Below, in pieces: positions 47,036-56,452 of a stretch of DNA of 64,000 nucleotides; position 1 is the first letter of the stretch; each line of letters begins with the position of its first letter. Location: contig NZ_CH724111.1 of the NCBI RefSeq assembly GCF_000153305.1, positions 68,046-132,045 of the forward strand, given 5' to 3'. The translations under genes and the position numbers were made by a program. The notes under the pieces are model-generated. The model was not told the DNA's origin. It saw nothing but the letters and a program-made list of their open reading frames with translations, and made no database searches. The stretch is from Oceanicola granulosus HTCC2516. Lineage in GTDB: Bacteria; Pseudomonadota; Alphaproteobacteria; Rhodobacterales; Rhodobacteraceae.

Positions 47036-47925
47036 GCCTTTCTCCTGCGCCGCATGAAGCCGACGATGCCGAACTGGCAGGCGATGACGAAGCCGATGGT
47101 GACGAGCAGGATCAGCGCGGACGCGGCGCCGGTGCCGAGGTCGCCGAGGTCGAACGCCTCGCCGACCATGTACATCACCACCGAGCGGGTCGCGTCGCCG
47201 GGGCCGCCATTGGTGAGGATCTTGATGGAGTCGAAGACCTGCAACCCGCCGATGGTGGCGTAGGTGATGCAGAAGACGATCACCGGCGCGATGAAGGGCA
47301 CCTTGATCCGGGTCAGCACCACCCAGGGGCGTGCGCCGTCGATGGCGGCCGCCTCGATCAGGTTGCGCGGCACGCCCTGCAGCGCGGCGAGGAAGATGAT
47401 GACGAAGAAGCCCATGTTCTTCCACACGTCCATGATGATGACCGAGATCATCGCCATCGACGAACTGGTCAGCCACGGGACGTTGGGGATGCCGAGCTGG
47501 CGCAGGTAGTAGTTTATGATGCCGAGGTCGGTGGAGTAGAGGAACTTCCAGATGAACGACACGAAGGCGAGCGACACCAGCACCGGCAGGAAGTAGGCGA
47601 GCCGGAAGAAGTAGAGCAGCGGGCCGGGGATGGCGCGATCGAGCGCGAGGGCGACGACGAGGCCAAGCCCGACATTGCCGATCACCGACATCGAGATGAA
47701 GTAGAAGGTGTTGCCGAAGGCGGTCCAGAAGCGCGGGTCGCTGAAGACCCAGTCGAAATTCTCGCCGCCGACCCAGTCGATCGTCCAGCTCAGCCGGTCC
47801 ATCTGCGCGAAGGACAGGCCCATCGCCGCGATCAGGGGGATCAGCAGGAAGGCGAGGTAGAGCGCGTAGGCCGGCAGGATGAAGAGGTAGCCGGCGCGGA
47901 TTTCGCGGGTGCGGAGAGTGGCCAT
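47032..47925 (-). CDS. CUT1 sugar ABC transporter permease (MalF type)
   Basis: Inner-membrane permease, 297 aa, with a basic start and a first membrane helix at about residues 12-35. The conserved cytoplasmic loop LIEAAAIDGARPWVVLTRIK is near residue 195. Forms the channel with the MalG-type permease, which overlaps its stop by 4 nt. Preceded by the binding-protein gene and a hairpin-containing gap. Confidence 0.92.
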   Translation of the reverse strand: MATLRTREIRAGYLFILPAYALYLAFLLIPLIAAMGLSFAQMDRLSWTIDWVGGENFDWVFSDPRFWTAFGNTFYFISMSVIGNVGLGLVVALALDRAIPGPLLYFFRLAYFLPVLVSLAFVSFIWKFLYSTDLGIINYYLRQLGIPNVPWLTSSSMAMISVIIMDVWKNMGFFVIIFLAALQGVPRNLIEAAAIDGARPWVVLTRIKVPFIAPVIVFCITYATIGGLQVFDSIKILTNGGPGDATRSVVMYMVGEAFDLGDLGTGAASALILLVTIGFVIACQFGIVGFMRRRRKA

Positions 47926-47951
47926 GACTTCCTCTGCTGCGTGCGACGTGC

Positions 47952-47979
47952 GGTCCGGCGGCAGCGGGGCCGCCGGACC
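47952..47979 (-). other. Intercistronic GC hairpin after the GH116-operon binding-protein gene
   Basis: Perfect 11-bp stem, GGTCCGGCGGC (47952-47962) and its complement (47969-47979), with a 6-nt loop in the 64-nt gap between binding protein and permease. No T-run. Same placement as the hairpins at 5376, 20469 and 32435. Confidence 0.6.
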
Positions 47980-47989
47980 ACGGGGGAGG

Positions 47990-49282
47990 TTAGCGGTTGG
48001 CGCGCGCCATGGCGCGGTCGAGTTCGCGATCCATGCCCGCGATGGTGTCGTCGAGGCCGACTTCGTCGTTGAAGTAGGTCGACAGATAGCGGCCCACGAT
48101 CTCCTGCACCACGGCGTAGTTGGCCGGGGACGTCACCGGGATGGCTGTCTCGGCGGTCTCGTAGAAGATCTCCGAGTTGTCCGGCCAGGCGGTGAATTCA
48201 TCGGTCGTGGCGAAGGCGCGGGCCGTCGGGATCGAGCTGCCGTCGTCGGCGAGGCTTTGTTGATATTCCGGCCCGGTCATCTCCTCGACGAAGGCCCAGG
48301 CGAGATCGGGGTGCTCTGTCGCCTTCGTGATGCCGAGGCCGCCGATCCCGTAGACGGTCGTCTGCACTTTGTTCATCGGCATGTGCTGGACGCCGACGTT
48401 CTGCTGCTCGCCCGCCCGGATCGAGGGCACCGGCCAGTGACCGGCCGAGAACATGGCGATCTGCCCGGCGTTGAACTTCTCGATCCCCACGCCGGTTTCG
48501 TAGGCCGGCGCGGACCCGTCCTCGTGGATCAGCGCGTGCAGGAACTCCAGCGTCTCGCGGAACTCGGGCGTGTCGACCGTCGGCTCGCGCCACTCTGCGT
48601 CGAGAACCGCAGCCTCGTTCGTCAGGTACCAGGGCTCCATGCCGAAGAAGAAGCCCGGGACGAAATAGCCGTACTGGGTGACGTTGCCGGCATCGTCCCT
48701 GAGGGTCAGATCGGCGGCGACCTGACGGAATTCGTCCCAGGTCCAGTCGGGGGCGGGGTAGTCCAGGCCCGCGGCATCGAACATGTCCTTGTTGTAGTAC
48801 ATGACGATGTTGTTCCACTCGGTCGGGAAGAAGTTCAGCTCTCCCGTCCCCTTGGTGCGCATCCCGTCGAGCAGGTTCTGCTCGATCCCCGCCATGACCT
48901 CGGCCGCGGCCTCGTTGCCCTCGGTGAAGGTGTCGAGGTCCATGAGCACGCCGGACGCCGCGAGCTGGGCGAAGCCCTCGATGGCGACGGCGATGATGTC
49001 GGGCGAGTCGCCGGCGGCGATCTGGTTGGTGATGGCGTTGATGTAGTCGCCCCAGTTGCCGGAGACGATCGGGATGTACTGGGTCTCGATGGTGACGTTC
49101 GGGTATTTTTCGGCGAAGCGCGCGATGGCGGCGTCGGTGGCCGAAATGATCTGCTCGCTCGACCACTGGGCCACCGAAAGCGTCGCCTCGATGTCGCTTG
49201 CCACCTGTGCCTGGCCGGCGCTCGCGGCCAGGCCGGCCGCGAGAGCGATCGGCAGGGCGATCGGTCGGGTGTGGGTTTTCAT
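47990..49282 (-). CDS. Extracellular sugar-binding protein, family 1 SBP
   Basis: Periplasmic binding protein, 430 aa, with a signal peptide (basic start, Ala/Leu core, cleavage near GQAQ at about residue 25). The mature part shows FAEKYPNVTIE near residue 55 and AAGDSPDIIAV near 90, common in family-1 sugar-binding proteins. The ribosome site GGAGG lies just upstream. It serves the importer at 44114-47925 and follows the GH116-like gene by 39 nt. Ligand probably an oligosaccharide or glycoside cut by that enzyme. Confidence 0.92.
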   Translation of the reverse strand: MKTHTRPIALPIALAAGLAASAGQAQVASDIEATLSVAQWSSEQIISATDAAIARFAEKYPNVTIETQYIPIVSGNWGDYINAITNQIAAGDSPDIIAVAIEGFAQLAASGVLMDLDTFTEGNEAAAEVMAGIEQNLLDGMRTKGTGELNFFPTEWNNIVMYYNKDMFDAAGLDYPAPDWTWDEFRQVAADLTLRDDAGNVTQYGYFVPGFFFGMEPWYLTNEAAVLDAEWREPTVDTPEFRETLEFLHALIHEDGSAPAYETGVGIEKFNAGQIAMFSAGHWPVPSIRAGEQQNVGVQHMPMNKVQTTVYGIGGLGITKATEHPDLAWAFVEEMTGPEYQQSLADDGSSIPTARAFATTDEFTAWPDNSEIFYETAETAIPVTSPANYAVVQEIVGRYLSTYFNDEVGLDDTIAGMDRELDRAMARANR

Positions 49283-49321
49283 CTCAGGTCCTCCTCCGGT
49301 ACCTTTGGTTGGTTCAGGTCG

Positions 49322-51952
49322 TCAGGTCAGCGCGAGGCTCAGCTTCGTCCCCGCCGGCAACCGGGCGCGGCCCTCCTCGACCGCGCCGCCCGCGGCGTCC
49401 GCCAGCGCGGCGGCGTCGAGGGTCTTGTCGCGCAGGGTCAGTTCCCCGAGCTCGAGGCGGCCGCCCATCACCGTCAGCTCCGCGGCGTCGTCGGTCAGCG
49501 TCACCTGTCCCCAGGCGGTGCCGTTGGACCAGATCGAGCGGAAGGTGCCGTTGGCGTCGTGAATGGGGGCGAAGCCCATCGACGCTGCGCCGGCGTCGAA
49601 GGTGAAGCCCGACAGGATCGGCACGGCGGCATAGGCGGCCATGGAGCGGGCGTAGTTGGAGCCGCACTCGAACTCGTTCCACGGATTGCGGTTGTGGCCG
49701 GCGTAGCGGTCGCGGACCGCCTCGAAGACGCGCACGCCCTTGTCGATCTCGCCGATCATCATCAGCTGACAGCCGAAGGCGTACTCGAAGCCGTGCATCG
49801 TCTCCTGTGAATAAGGTACCGGAATCGCGGGGCGGGGCACGTCGCGGGGCCAGCTGCAGATGGTGGTGCCGCTCTCCTCCTCGAGCCCGAAGACCCGGCA
49901 GGGGTTGGCGAGGTCTCCGAGGCGCTCGACGAAATTGTGCTCGTAGATGGCGCGCACGGCGGTGGCGAAATCGTTCGGGTCGTACAGGTGGTCGAGGCCG
50001 TAGAGGCGCGCGTGCCACTCCGCCAGCACCTGGTCGATCGCGCAGCCCGCGCCGATCTGGTACTTCAGCTCGCCGTGCTCCTCCGACCAATATTGCTCGA
50101 AGATGCTGCCGCTGATGTGGCTGGCGTCGCCGCCCGGCTCCTGGAAGGGCGCCAGGGTGTCGCGATCGGCGATATCGATCTTCTGGGCGAACCATTCGCC
50201 GTTGAACAGCTCCTCGCCGACCCACGCCTTGCCCTTCTCGAACAGGGCGCGGTACTGCGCGGCGGTGTCGGCCTCGCCGACGAACTCGGCCATCTCGGCC
50301 CCGGCAGAGAGCGCGCCGAGGTAGAAGCCGGCGAGCCACGAGTTCGGCCCGAAGAGCTCCATGTCGAGCGTGTGGTGCTGGCGGCCGCTGAGCACGCCGG
50401 TCTGGTCGGGGTCCCAGCGGTCGGGGTTGTCGGGGTGCCAGGCGAACTCGATGGCCGACTTGATGCTGGGCCAGAGGCTGCGCAGCCAGGCGTCGTCGCC
50501 CGAGAGCTTCCAGTCGCGGTAGGCCTTCATCACGTTGCCGAACTGGCCGTCGGCGCAGGGGCGCACGGAGCTGCGCCCGACGCCCTTGGGCAGGGCGATG
50601 CGGAACGCCATGCCGCCACTTTCGGGGTCCTGGTTCTCCTCGAAATCCGCAATCCGCATGGACCGCTCGAGCGACGGGAACAGGAACGGCAATGCCTGCT
50701 GGTAGTTCCAGACATGCGTGCACGATCCTTCACAGCAGCCCGCGCTGGCATGGCAGCCCTCGAACCCGTAGAACGTCCCGTCTTCGAGCCGCGCGACCGT
50801 CGGCGACTTCAGGATCGACAGGTTCGCGCCGACGGCGTCGGCCACGGCCGGGGGCAGGGTGGTGTCGGAGAGCACGTTGCGGAAGGCGAGGGTGCGGTCG
50901 CGCAGGTCGGCCCAGCCGTCGAGCGCGACGCGCGCCACTTCCTCGGCCGAGGACCATTGCGTCGCGTAGTAGTTCTTCCAGTGGGTCTGCACCTCGGCGC
51001 TCGGCTTGCAGCAGGCCATCGGGAAGGTCGTGAGCCAGTACTTGCGGAAGTTCGGGACGTACCAGGACAGCGCCATCCGGACCGTGCGCGATTCACCGGC
51101 CGGGACGGTGACGTGCGCCGCCAGCAGCGAGTGCTCGATGGCGTCGGCCTGGTTGTTGGCGACGCTGCTCTTGGCGCTCGGGTACTTGCGGTCGCGCAGG
51201 CGGCCGCCGCGCGCGATGTCGGCCCAGTAGACCTCCATCGTGTCGAACCAGTTGCCGCGGTAGAGGTGGTGCTGGTGGCTGGTGTCGTCGTGGTCGGTCG
51301 CGAGCGACAGCTGGCGGTGATCGGGGTGATCCTCGCCCAGCGTGGTCCGGCCGGTCAGGATCGTCCGGTCGCCGGTGGCGATGTCGACCTCGGCGTTGCC
51401 CTCGAGGTCGACGAAGTCGAAGGCGAGGCAGCCGAACAGGGTGTAGTCGAGCGGCGTGTCGCCGGGGTTGTTGAACGTCACCTCGAACATCGCGACGGGC
51501 ATGGAGCTGTCGCGGTCTTCGAGCGGGACGAACGGGCTCAGGGCACGCATGTCGACGGCGCCCGGGAAGGCCGGGTCTTCGAACGTCAGATCGGCGGCCG
51601 GGTAGGGGCCGGCGAGCGAGGAGCTGCGGAACGAGGGGAAGCCGGTCATCTGCTGGCGGCGCGGCCCGAAGCCGTAGCCGTTGAACTCGGGCGCGAGGAA
51701 CGAGCCGGTGCGGTTGCCGGTGAAGGGGCCATGGAGGACGCGGGTGTCGACGACCTCCCCCGCCCTCTCGGCGCGGACGGCGAAATGCGAGAAGCCGTTG
51801 ACGCTCCCCTTGGCCGGGCGGTTGAAGATCTCCCAGTCCTGCAGCCGGCCGTCGGCGCCGATCCCGACCGTGCCCGCACCGATGCCGCCGAGGGGAAACA
51901 CCGCGTAGGGCGATGTCCTGGCGTCGAAGATCTGCCTGTCGTTCTTTGTCAT
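49322..51952 (-). CDS. GH116-like glycosidase (DUF608 / beta-glucosidase-glucosylceramidase type)
   Basis: An 876-aa cytoplasmic protein resembling family GH116. The N-terminal domain starts with FPLGGIGAGTVGIG near residue 18, a mark of this group. The C-terminal (alpha/alpha) barrel has CTHVWNYQQALPFLFP near 415, VRPCADGQFGNVMKAYRDW near 470 and HHTLDMELFGPNSWLAGF near 540, where the family acid/base Asp lies. ATG at 51952 follows AGGAGG by 7 nt. No signal peptide. It heads the operon with a CUT1 importer, so it probably cleaves imported glucosides or xylosides. The 292-nt gap upstream (51953-52244) shows no gene and no clear promoter. Confidence 0.8.
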   Translation of the reverse strand: MTKNDRQIFDARTSPYAVFPLGGIGAGTVGIGADGRLQDWEIFNRPAKGSVNGFSHFAVRAERAGEVVDTRVLHGPFTGNRTGSFLAPEFNGYGFGPRRQQMTGFPSFRSSSLAGPYPAADLTFEDPAFPGAVDMRALSPFVPLEDRDSSMPVAMFEVTFNNPGDTPLDYTLFGCLAFDFVDLEGNAEVDIATGDRTILTGRTTLGEDHPDHRQLSLATDHDDTSHQHHLYRGNWFDTMEVYWADIARGGRLRDRKYPSAKSSVANNQADAIEHSLLAAHVTVPAGESRTVRMALSWYVPNFRKYWLTTFPMACCKPSAEVQTHWKNYYATQWSSAEEVARVALDGWADLRDRTLAFRNVLSDTTLPPAVADAVGANLSILKSPTVARLEDGTFYGFEGCHASAGCCEGSCTHVWNYQQALPFLFPSLERSMRIADFEENQDPESGGMAFRIALPKGVGRSSVRPCADGQFGNVMKAYRDWKLSGDDAWLRSLWPSIKSAIEFAWHPDNPDRWDPDQTGVLSGRQHHTLDMELFGPNSWLAGFYLGALSAGAEMAEFVGEADTAAQYRALFEKGKAWVGEELFNGEWFAQKIDIADRDTLAPFQEPGGDASHISGSIFEQYWSEEHGELKYQIGAGCAIDQVLAEWHARLYGLDHLYDPNDFATAVRAIYEHNFVERLGDLANPCRVFGLEEESGTTICSWPRDVPRPAIPVPYSQETMHGFEYAFGCQLMMIGEIDKGVRVFEAVRDRYAGHNRNPWNEFECGSNYARSMAAYAAVPILSGFTFDAGAASMGFAPIHDANGTFRSIWSNGTAWGQVTLTDDAAELTVMGGRLELGELTLRDKTLDAAALADAAGGAVEEGRARLPAGTKLSLALT

Positions 51953-52244
51953 TCTGCGTCCTCCTGGGGGCACGCTAGCGGGGGAAGCAGGCCTGCGCGT
52001 TCACGCTTGTTGGATGACATTCGTGCACATGGTGCGATGCCGGGGGCGGGCGCGGGGCCTGCCGGTCCATGCCGATCGGCCTGCGGCGGGCGTGGACGCC
52101 GCGCCCGAGGCCGGACGAGCTTGCGGAATGGGAGTTGGTCGACGTGGCCGATGAGCCGGCTCGCGCAGGCCACTTCGACGGCATGCTCGCCCGGCTCGAC
52201 GCGTGCATGGCCCTGATCGGGAGCGGCCGCGCCGGTGGCGGCGG

Positions 52245-54194
52245 TCAGATGACGCGGTCGTTGCCGCCGTCGACGGGGATCTGGGCGCCGGTCGTCACCC
52301 GCAGCGTTGCGCCGACGCAGGCGAGGACGGCGTTGGCGATGTCGTCGGAGGTGATCTCGGCCTTCAGCAGGTTGCGCGCCTTGTAGTCGGCGACGCTCAT
52401 GCCGTAGCGCGCGGCGGAGCGTTCGAGGGCCTCGGCGGTCCAGAGGCCGGTGTCGAAGACGGCGTCGGGGTGCAGGGCGTTGACCCGGATGCCCAGGGGC
52501 GCGAGCTCGAGCGCGAGGACGCGCATGAGCTGGGTCAGCCCGGCCTTGGCGACGCTGTAGGCCGCCGCGCCGGGGCCGGGGGCGGTCACGTTGCGCGAGG
52601 CCATGAAGACGATGGCCGGGTCGAAGCCGTGTTCGAGCAGCGGGATGGCGGCGCGGGCGAGCTTCATGTGCGCGTCGAGGTTGAGCGCCATCGAGCGGCT
52701 CCACGTGGCGTCGTCGAGATCGGCCACGTGCTGGCCGGCGGGGAAGGTGCCGGCGTTGCAGACCACGATGTCGAGGCCGCCGAACTCCTGCACGATCCCG
52801 TCGAGCGCGGCGCGCGTCGCGGCGTCGTCGGTGGCGTCGACGATCTTGCCGGCGAGGCCGGGCCCGTCGAGGATCGCGGGGGTGTCGGGGTTGATGTCGA
52901 AGCCGACGACGACCGCGCCGCGCGCGTTGAGGCGGCGGGCGGTGGCGAGGCCGATGCCGGAGGCGGCGCCGGTGACGACGGCGACCTTGCCGCTCAGCTC
53001 CGGGTCCCTGGGCTGCTTCTTCAGCTTGGCCTGCTCGAGCTCCCAGTATTCGAGGCCGCGCAGGTCGTCTTCCGACAGGCCCTGCCAGCCGCCCGTCTCG
53101 CGGGCGTAGAGCAGGGCGCGGGCGGTGGTGCGGGCGACGTCGGCCGAGACCTGCGCGCGCTTGAGGTTGGGGGCGAAACTGCGGATCGCGCCGTCGGCGA
53201 AGACGGCCCAGTGCGGGTGCAGCGGCAGGCGCTCGAGCGACGGGTCGGCGGCGCGGTCGAAGTAGGCCTGATAATCCTCGGCGAAGGTGGCGAGGTCGGC
53301 GGCGATGTCGTCGCCGATCAGGGCCGGGAAGGGCTTGTTGTGGATGACGTGCTCGGGCGTGACGGTGCCGTGGCGGGCCATCCCGGCAAGCGGCCCGGCC
53401 ACCTCGGCCGGCACCGCGCAGGAGGGGCGGGACAGCACGGCGGTGCCGGCGAGGTGCCCGACGGCCTTGCGCACCCTCGCCAGCGTCAGCGCGTCCTGCG
53501 CGGGCGCGTCTTCGGGGGCCAGGTCGCCGTAGCGGTCGCGCAGGTGGCGCTCGGCGATGTCGACGAGCTCGATGTGACGGTCGTAGGCCGCCCTGGCGTC
53601 GTCGGAGAAGGTGAACAGGCCGTGGTTCTCCAGGATCAGCCCGTCGCACCCCTCGAACCCGCCCTCGTCGCGGAAGGCCTTGATCTGCAGGGCGAGGTCG
53701 AAGCCGGGCTTCACGTAGGGCAGCACCGCGACGCTGCTGCCGAACAGCTCGGACCAGATGCTGCCGGGGAGGGCGCTGTTGGAGAGGGTGAGGATCGCGT
53801 CGGCGTGGGAATGGTCGACGAACTTGTGCGGGATGACCGCGTGCACGATGGCCTCGATCGAGGCGTTGGCGGCGCTCGGCTCGAACTGGGTGCGCTTAAC
53901 CTCGCGGACCATGTCGGGATCGCTCAGCCGCTCGAGCTCGGCGAGGCGCAGCAGCGGCGCGAGCGCGAGGCCGGTGAAGCCTTCCGTCCACATCCTGGCG
54001 AGGTCGAAGCCGGAGGCCTTCACGAAGATCGCCTCGACGGTCTCGCCGAAGACGTCCTCGACCTCGGTCTTGACGGAGGTGTTGCCGCCGCCGTGCAGCA
54101 CCAGGGCGGGGTCGATCCCGATCAGCCGCGACGTGTAGGCCCGCAGTTCGAGATCGGACCGGGGCGCGTCGGCATCGTTCCAGCGGTTTTCCAT
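52245..54194 (-). CDS. Bifunctional class II aldolase / short-chain dehydrogenase (RhaD-type fusion)
   Basis: A 649-aa fusion. Residues 1 to about 400 are a class II aldolase/adducin domain: LHGGGNTS near residue 34, the zinc His pair in DHSHADAIL near 128 and ENHGLFTF near 188. Residues 410-649 are an SDR: TGAASGIG near 410, NAG and the YSVAK active site near 548. Such fusions act as rhamnulose-1-phosphate aldolase/lactaldehyde dehydrogenase or related ketose-phosphate enzymes. It is the last gene of the operon with the two-ATPase importer, which suggests a sugar or sugar-alcohol substrate. The sugar itself is not defined. Confidence 0.88.
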   Translation of the reverse strand: MENRWNDADAPRSDLELRAYTSRLIGIDPALVLHGGGNTSVKTEVEDVFGETVEAIFVKASGFDLARMWTEGFTGLALAPLLRLAELERLSDPDMVREVKRTQFEPSAANASIEAIVHAVIPHKFVDHSHADAILTLSNSALPGSIWSELFGSSVAVLPYVKPGFDLALQIKAFRDEGGFEGCDGLILENHGLFTFSDDARAAYDRHIELVDIAERHLRDRYGDLAPEDAPAQDALTLARVRKAVGHLAGTAVLSRPSCAVPAEVAGPLAGMARHGTVTPEHVIHNKPFPALIGDDIAADLATFAEDYQAYFDRAADPSLERLPLHPHWAVFADGAIRSFAPNLKRAQVSADVARTTARALLYARETGGWQGLSEDDLRGLEYWELEQAKLKKQPRDPELSGKVAVVTGAASGIGLATARRLNARGAVVVGFDINPDTPAILDGPGLAGKIVDATDDAATRAALDGIVQEFGGLDIVVCNAGTFPAGQHVADLDDATWSRSMALNLDAHMKLARAAIPLLEHGFDPAIVFMASRNVTAPGPGAAAYSVAKAGLTQLMRVLALELAPLGIRVNALHPDAVFDTGLWTAEALERSAARYGMSVADYKARNLLKAEITSDDIANAVLACVGATLRVTTGAQIPVDGGNDRVI

Positions 54195-54201
54195 GGAAGC
54201 G

Positions 54202-54495
54202 TTATTTCCCCTGCAGATAAAGGACGTAGCCGTAGGTCGCCGCGATCGCGAGGGCGAAGACGACGGCGAAGACCAGGCAGATGATGAGCGCGGCCCGGCC
54301 GACCTGCCGCCATTGCCCGCCCGCTTGCAGGAAGGGCATCAGGTTGAAGACCAGGGCCGAGACGAAGGCCAGCACGCACCCGAGGGCGAAGACCGGCATG
54401 AAGAAGGGCTGGAAGACCATCACCAGCGAGGCGATGGACATGGCGAGGATCACGCCGCGCCAGAAGCGGGCGGACTTCGCGGTGAGGGTGTTCAT
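54202..54495 (-). CDS. Small integral membrane protein linked to an ABC importer
   Basis: A 97-aa protein with two or three hydrophobic segments at about residues 14-34, 36-56 and 68-93 and a basic start. It overlaps the upstream ATPase stop by 4 nt and the aldolase fusion begins 7 nt after its stop. Small membrane proteins occur with some two-ATPase sugar-alcohol importers (for example glycerol-type ABC systems with a DUF2160 protein), and this may be a similar accessory part. No specific family could be recognised with certainty. Confidence 0.7.
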   Translation of the reverse strand: MNTLTAKSARFWRGVILAMSIASLVMVFQPFFMPVFALGCVLAFVSALVFNLMPFLQAGGQWRQVGRAALIICLVFAVVFALAIAATYGYVLYLQGK

Positions 54496-55589
54496 TGCGG
54501 AATCCCCTTCACGCTGAGGCGCCGGCCGTCGCCGTCGAAGACGTGGAGCGCGCGCAGATCGACGCCGACGCGGCGCAGGGCGTCGACCTCGGGCGCGCGC
54601 GACTGCGTCAGCACGCGCACTGCCTGGCCGTGCCAGTCGAAGTGCAGCAGCTTCTCGGCGCCCATGTGCTCGCTCAGCACGAGGCGGCAGCCGTCGAGGC
54701 CCAGGGCGCCGGCCTCCAGCGAGGCCGCGCGGGGGCGGAAGCCGAAGGTGAGCCGGTCGCCCTTGCAGGGGCGGCGGTGGAAGTGGGCATGCGGGACGGT
54801 CCAGCGGGCGTGGTCGGTGCCGATGACGATGCCGCCATCGTCGGCGCCGAGGCAGGTGCCGTCGAGGAGGGTCATCTGCGGCGTGCCGATGAAGCCCGCG
54901 ACGAAGGTGTTGTCGGGGTAGTCGAACACGTCCTGCGGCGTGCCGACCTGCTCGATGCCGCCGTCGCGCATCACGGCGATGCGGTCGCCCATCGTCATCG
55001 CCTCGAGCTGGTCGTGGGTGACGATGACGGTGGGGCGGTTGAGCGTGGCGAGGATGCGGCGGATCGAGCCGCGCATGTCTTCGCGCAGGGCGACGTCGAG
55101 GCGGCTCAGGGGCTCGTCGAACAGGAAGGCGTTGGGCCGGCGGATGATGCAGCGCCCGACCGCGACCCGCTGCTTCTCGCCCTCCGACAGCTCGTGCGGC
55201 CGCCGCTGCAGCACGCCGCCGAGCTGCAGCACCGAGGCGACGTGATCGAGCCGCGCCTGCCGCTCGCGCGCGTCGAGCCCCTCGGCGGCGAGCGGGAAGA
55301 CGAGGTTCTCCTCGACGGTGAGGTCGGGGTAGAGGGCGTAGAACTGGAACGCCATCGCCACGTTGCGGTCCTGCGCGGGCAGGGCGGAGAGGTCGCGGCC
55401 GCCGAAGGCGACGGAGCCGTGGCTGACGCTCTCGAGGCCGGCGATCATGCGCAGGGTCGTCGTCTTGCCGCAGCCCGACGGGCCGAGCAGGCACAGCACC
55501 TCGTCGGGCGCGACGGTCAGGTCGATGTCCTCGACCGCCCGGAAGCCGCCGAACTGCTTGGAGACCTTGGTGAGGGTGAGCTCCGACAT
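54492..55589 (-). CDS. CUT1-type ABC ATPase with altered signature motif (ATPase 2)
   Basis: A 365-aa MalK-like ATPase. Walker A GPSGCGKT (residues 36-43), Q-loop FQFYALYP, Walker B with D158-E159 and the switch His H192 (VTHDQ) are intact, but the signature is LSEGE (134-138) instead of LSGGQ/LSGGE. A TOBE-like C-terminal domain follows. It shares the operon with a second, different ATPase (58882) whose defects are in other motifs, so the two probably form a heterodimer. It follows the permease after 2 nt and overlaps the small membrane protein gene. Confidence 0.9.
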   Translation of the reverse strand: MSELTLTKVSKQFGGFRAVEDIDLTVAPDEVLCLLGPSGCGKTTTLRMIAGLESVSHGSVAFGGRDLSALPAQDRNVAMAFQFYALYPDLTVEENLVFPLAAEGLDARERQARLDHVASVLQLGGVLQRRPHELSEGEKQRVAVGRCIIRRPNAFLFDEPLSRLDVALREDMRGSIRRILATLNRPTVIVTHDQLEAMTMGDRIAVMRDGGIEQVGTPQDVFDYPDNTFVAGFIGTPQMTLLDGTCLGADDGGIVIGTDHARWTVPHAHFHRRPCKGDRLTFGFRPRAASLEAGALGLDGCRLVLSEHMGAEKLLHFDWHGQAVRVLTQSRAPEVDALRRVGVDLRALHVFDGDGRRLSVKGIPQ

Positions 55590-55591
55590 GG

Positions 55592-56452
55592 TTACTTCCG
55601 AATGGTTCCGAAGGTGACCCCGCGCAGCAGCTGGTTCTGCAGGGCGAAGGTCACGATGAAGACGGGGATGAGGAAGAGCGTGATCATCGCCGACAGCTTC
55701 CCCCAGTCGACCCCGATGGAGCCGCCGATGGTGGAGGCGATGGCGACGGGCACGGTCCGGGTCTCGGGGCCGGTGAGCAGCAGCGCGAAGATGAACTCGT
55801 TCCACGTCAGGATCAGCGCGAAGACGAGCGTGGCCGCCAGCCCGGCGAGCACCTGCGGCAGCACGATCCGGCCGAACACGGCCCAGTCGCTCGAGCCGTC
55901 CATGCGCGCGCTGTCCTCGACCTCGCGGTCGAGGTCGTCGAAGAAGCTCTTCATCATCCAGATCGAGAACGGCAGGTTGAAGCTGGTGTAGAGCAGGATG
56001 ATGCCGATGTAGGTGCCCGACAGGCCGGTGATGCGGAACAGCAGGAAGATCGGGATGATGACGACGATGGGCGGCAGCATCCGGGTCGTCAGGATGATGA
56101 ACAGGTAGGTGTCGTTGCCCTTCAGCGGGTAGCGCGAGAAGGCGTAGGCGGCGAGCGTGCCGATGATCAGCGCGAGCAGCACCGAGGCGCCGGCGATGAA
56201 GGCGGAGTTGGCGAAGTAGAGCCAGGCCCCGGTGGAGACGACCTCGCCGCTGCTCGTGACCTCCACGAACACCGATCTGAAGTTCTCGAGCGTGGGCGTG
56301 AAGATCAGCTTCGGCGGGATCGCCAGCGCGTCCTGGCGGGTCTTGAAGGCGGTCAGGATCATCCAGAAGACCGGCGCGAAGTAGATCACCGCGACCAGCC
56401 CGGAGACGAGCGTCTGGCCCCAGCCGCCCTCGTTGTGCTTGCGGAACGACAT
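55592..56452 (-). CDS. CUT1 sugar ABC transporter permease (MalG type)
   Basis: Inner-membrane permease, 286 aa, six membrane helices, first at about residues 15-37. The ATPase-contact loop VEDSARMDGSSDWAVFGRI is near residue 190. Its ATG overlaps the stop of the upstream permease by 1 nt (TGATG). Second channel subunit of the importer with two ATPases. Confidence 0.92.
   Translation of the reverse strand: MSFRKHNEGGWGQTLVSGLVAVIYFAPVFWMILTAFKTRQDALAIPPKLIFTPTLENFRSVFVEVTSSGEVVSTGAWLYFANSAFIAGASVLLALIIGTLAAYAFSRYPLKGNDTYLFIILTTRMLPPIVVIIPIFLLFRITGLSGTYIGIILLYTSFNLPFSIWMMKSFFDDLDREVEDSARMDGSSDWAVFGRIVLPQVLAGLAATLVFALILTWNEFIFALLLTGPETRTVPVAIASTIGGSIGVDWGKLSAMITLFLIPVFIVTFALQNQLLRGVTFGTIRK

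Noticed and set aside
52000..52208. Short open frames in the gap before the GH116-like gene
   Set aside because: Ser/Arg-rich composition, no ribosome site and no family pattern.
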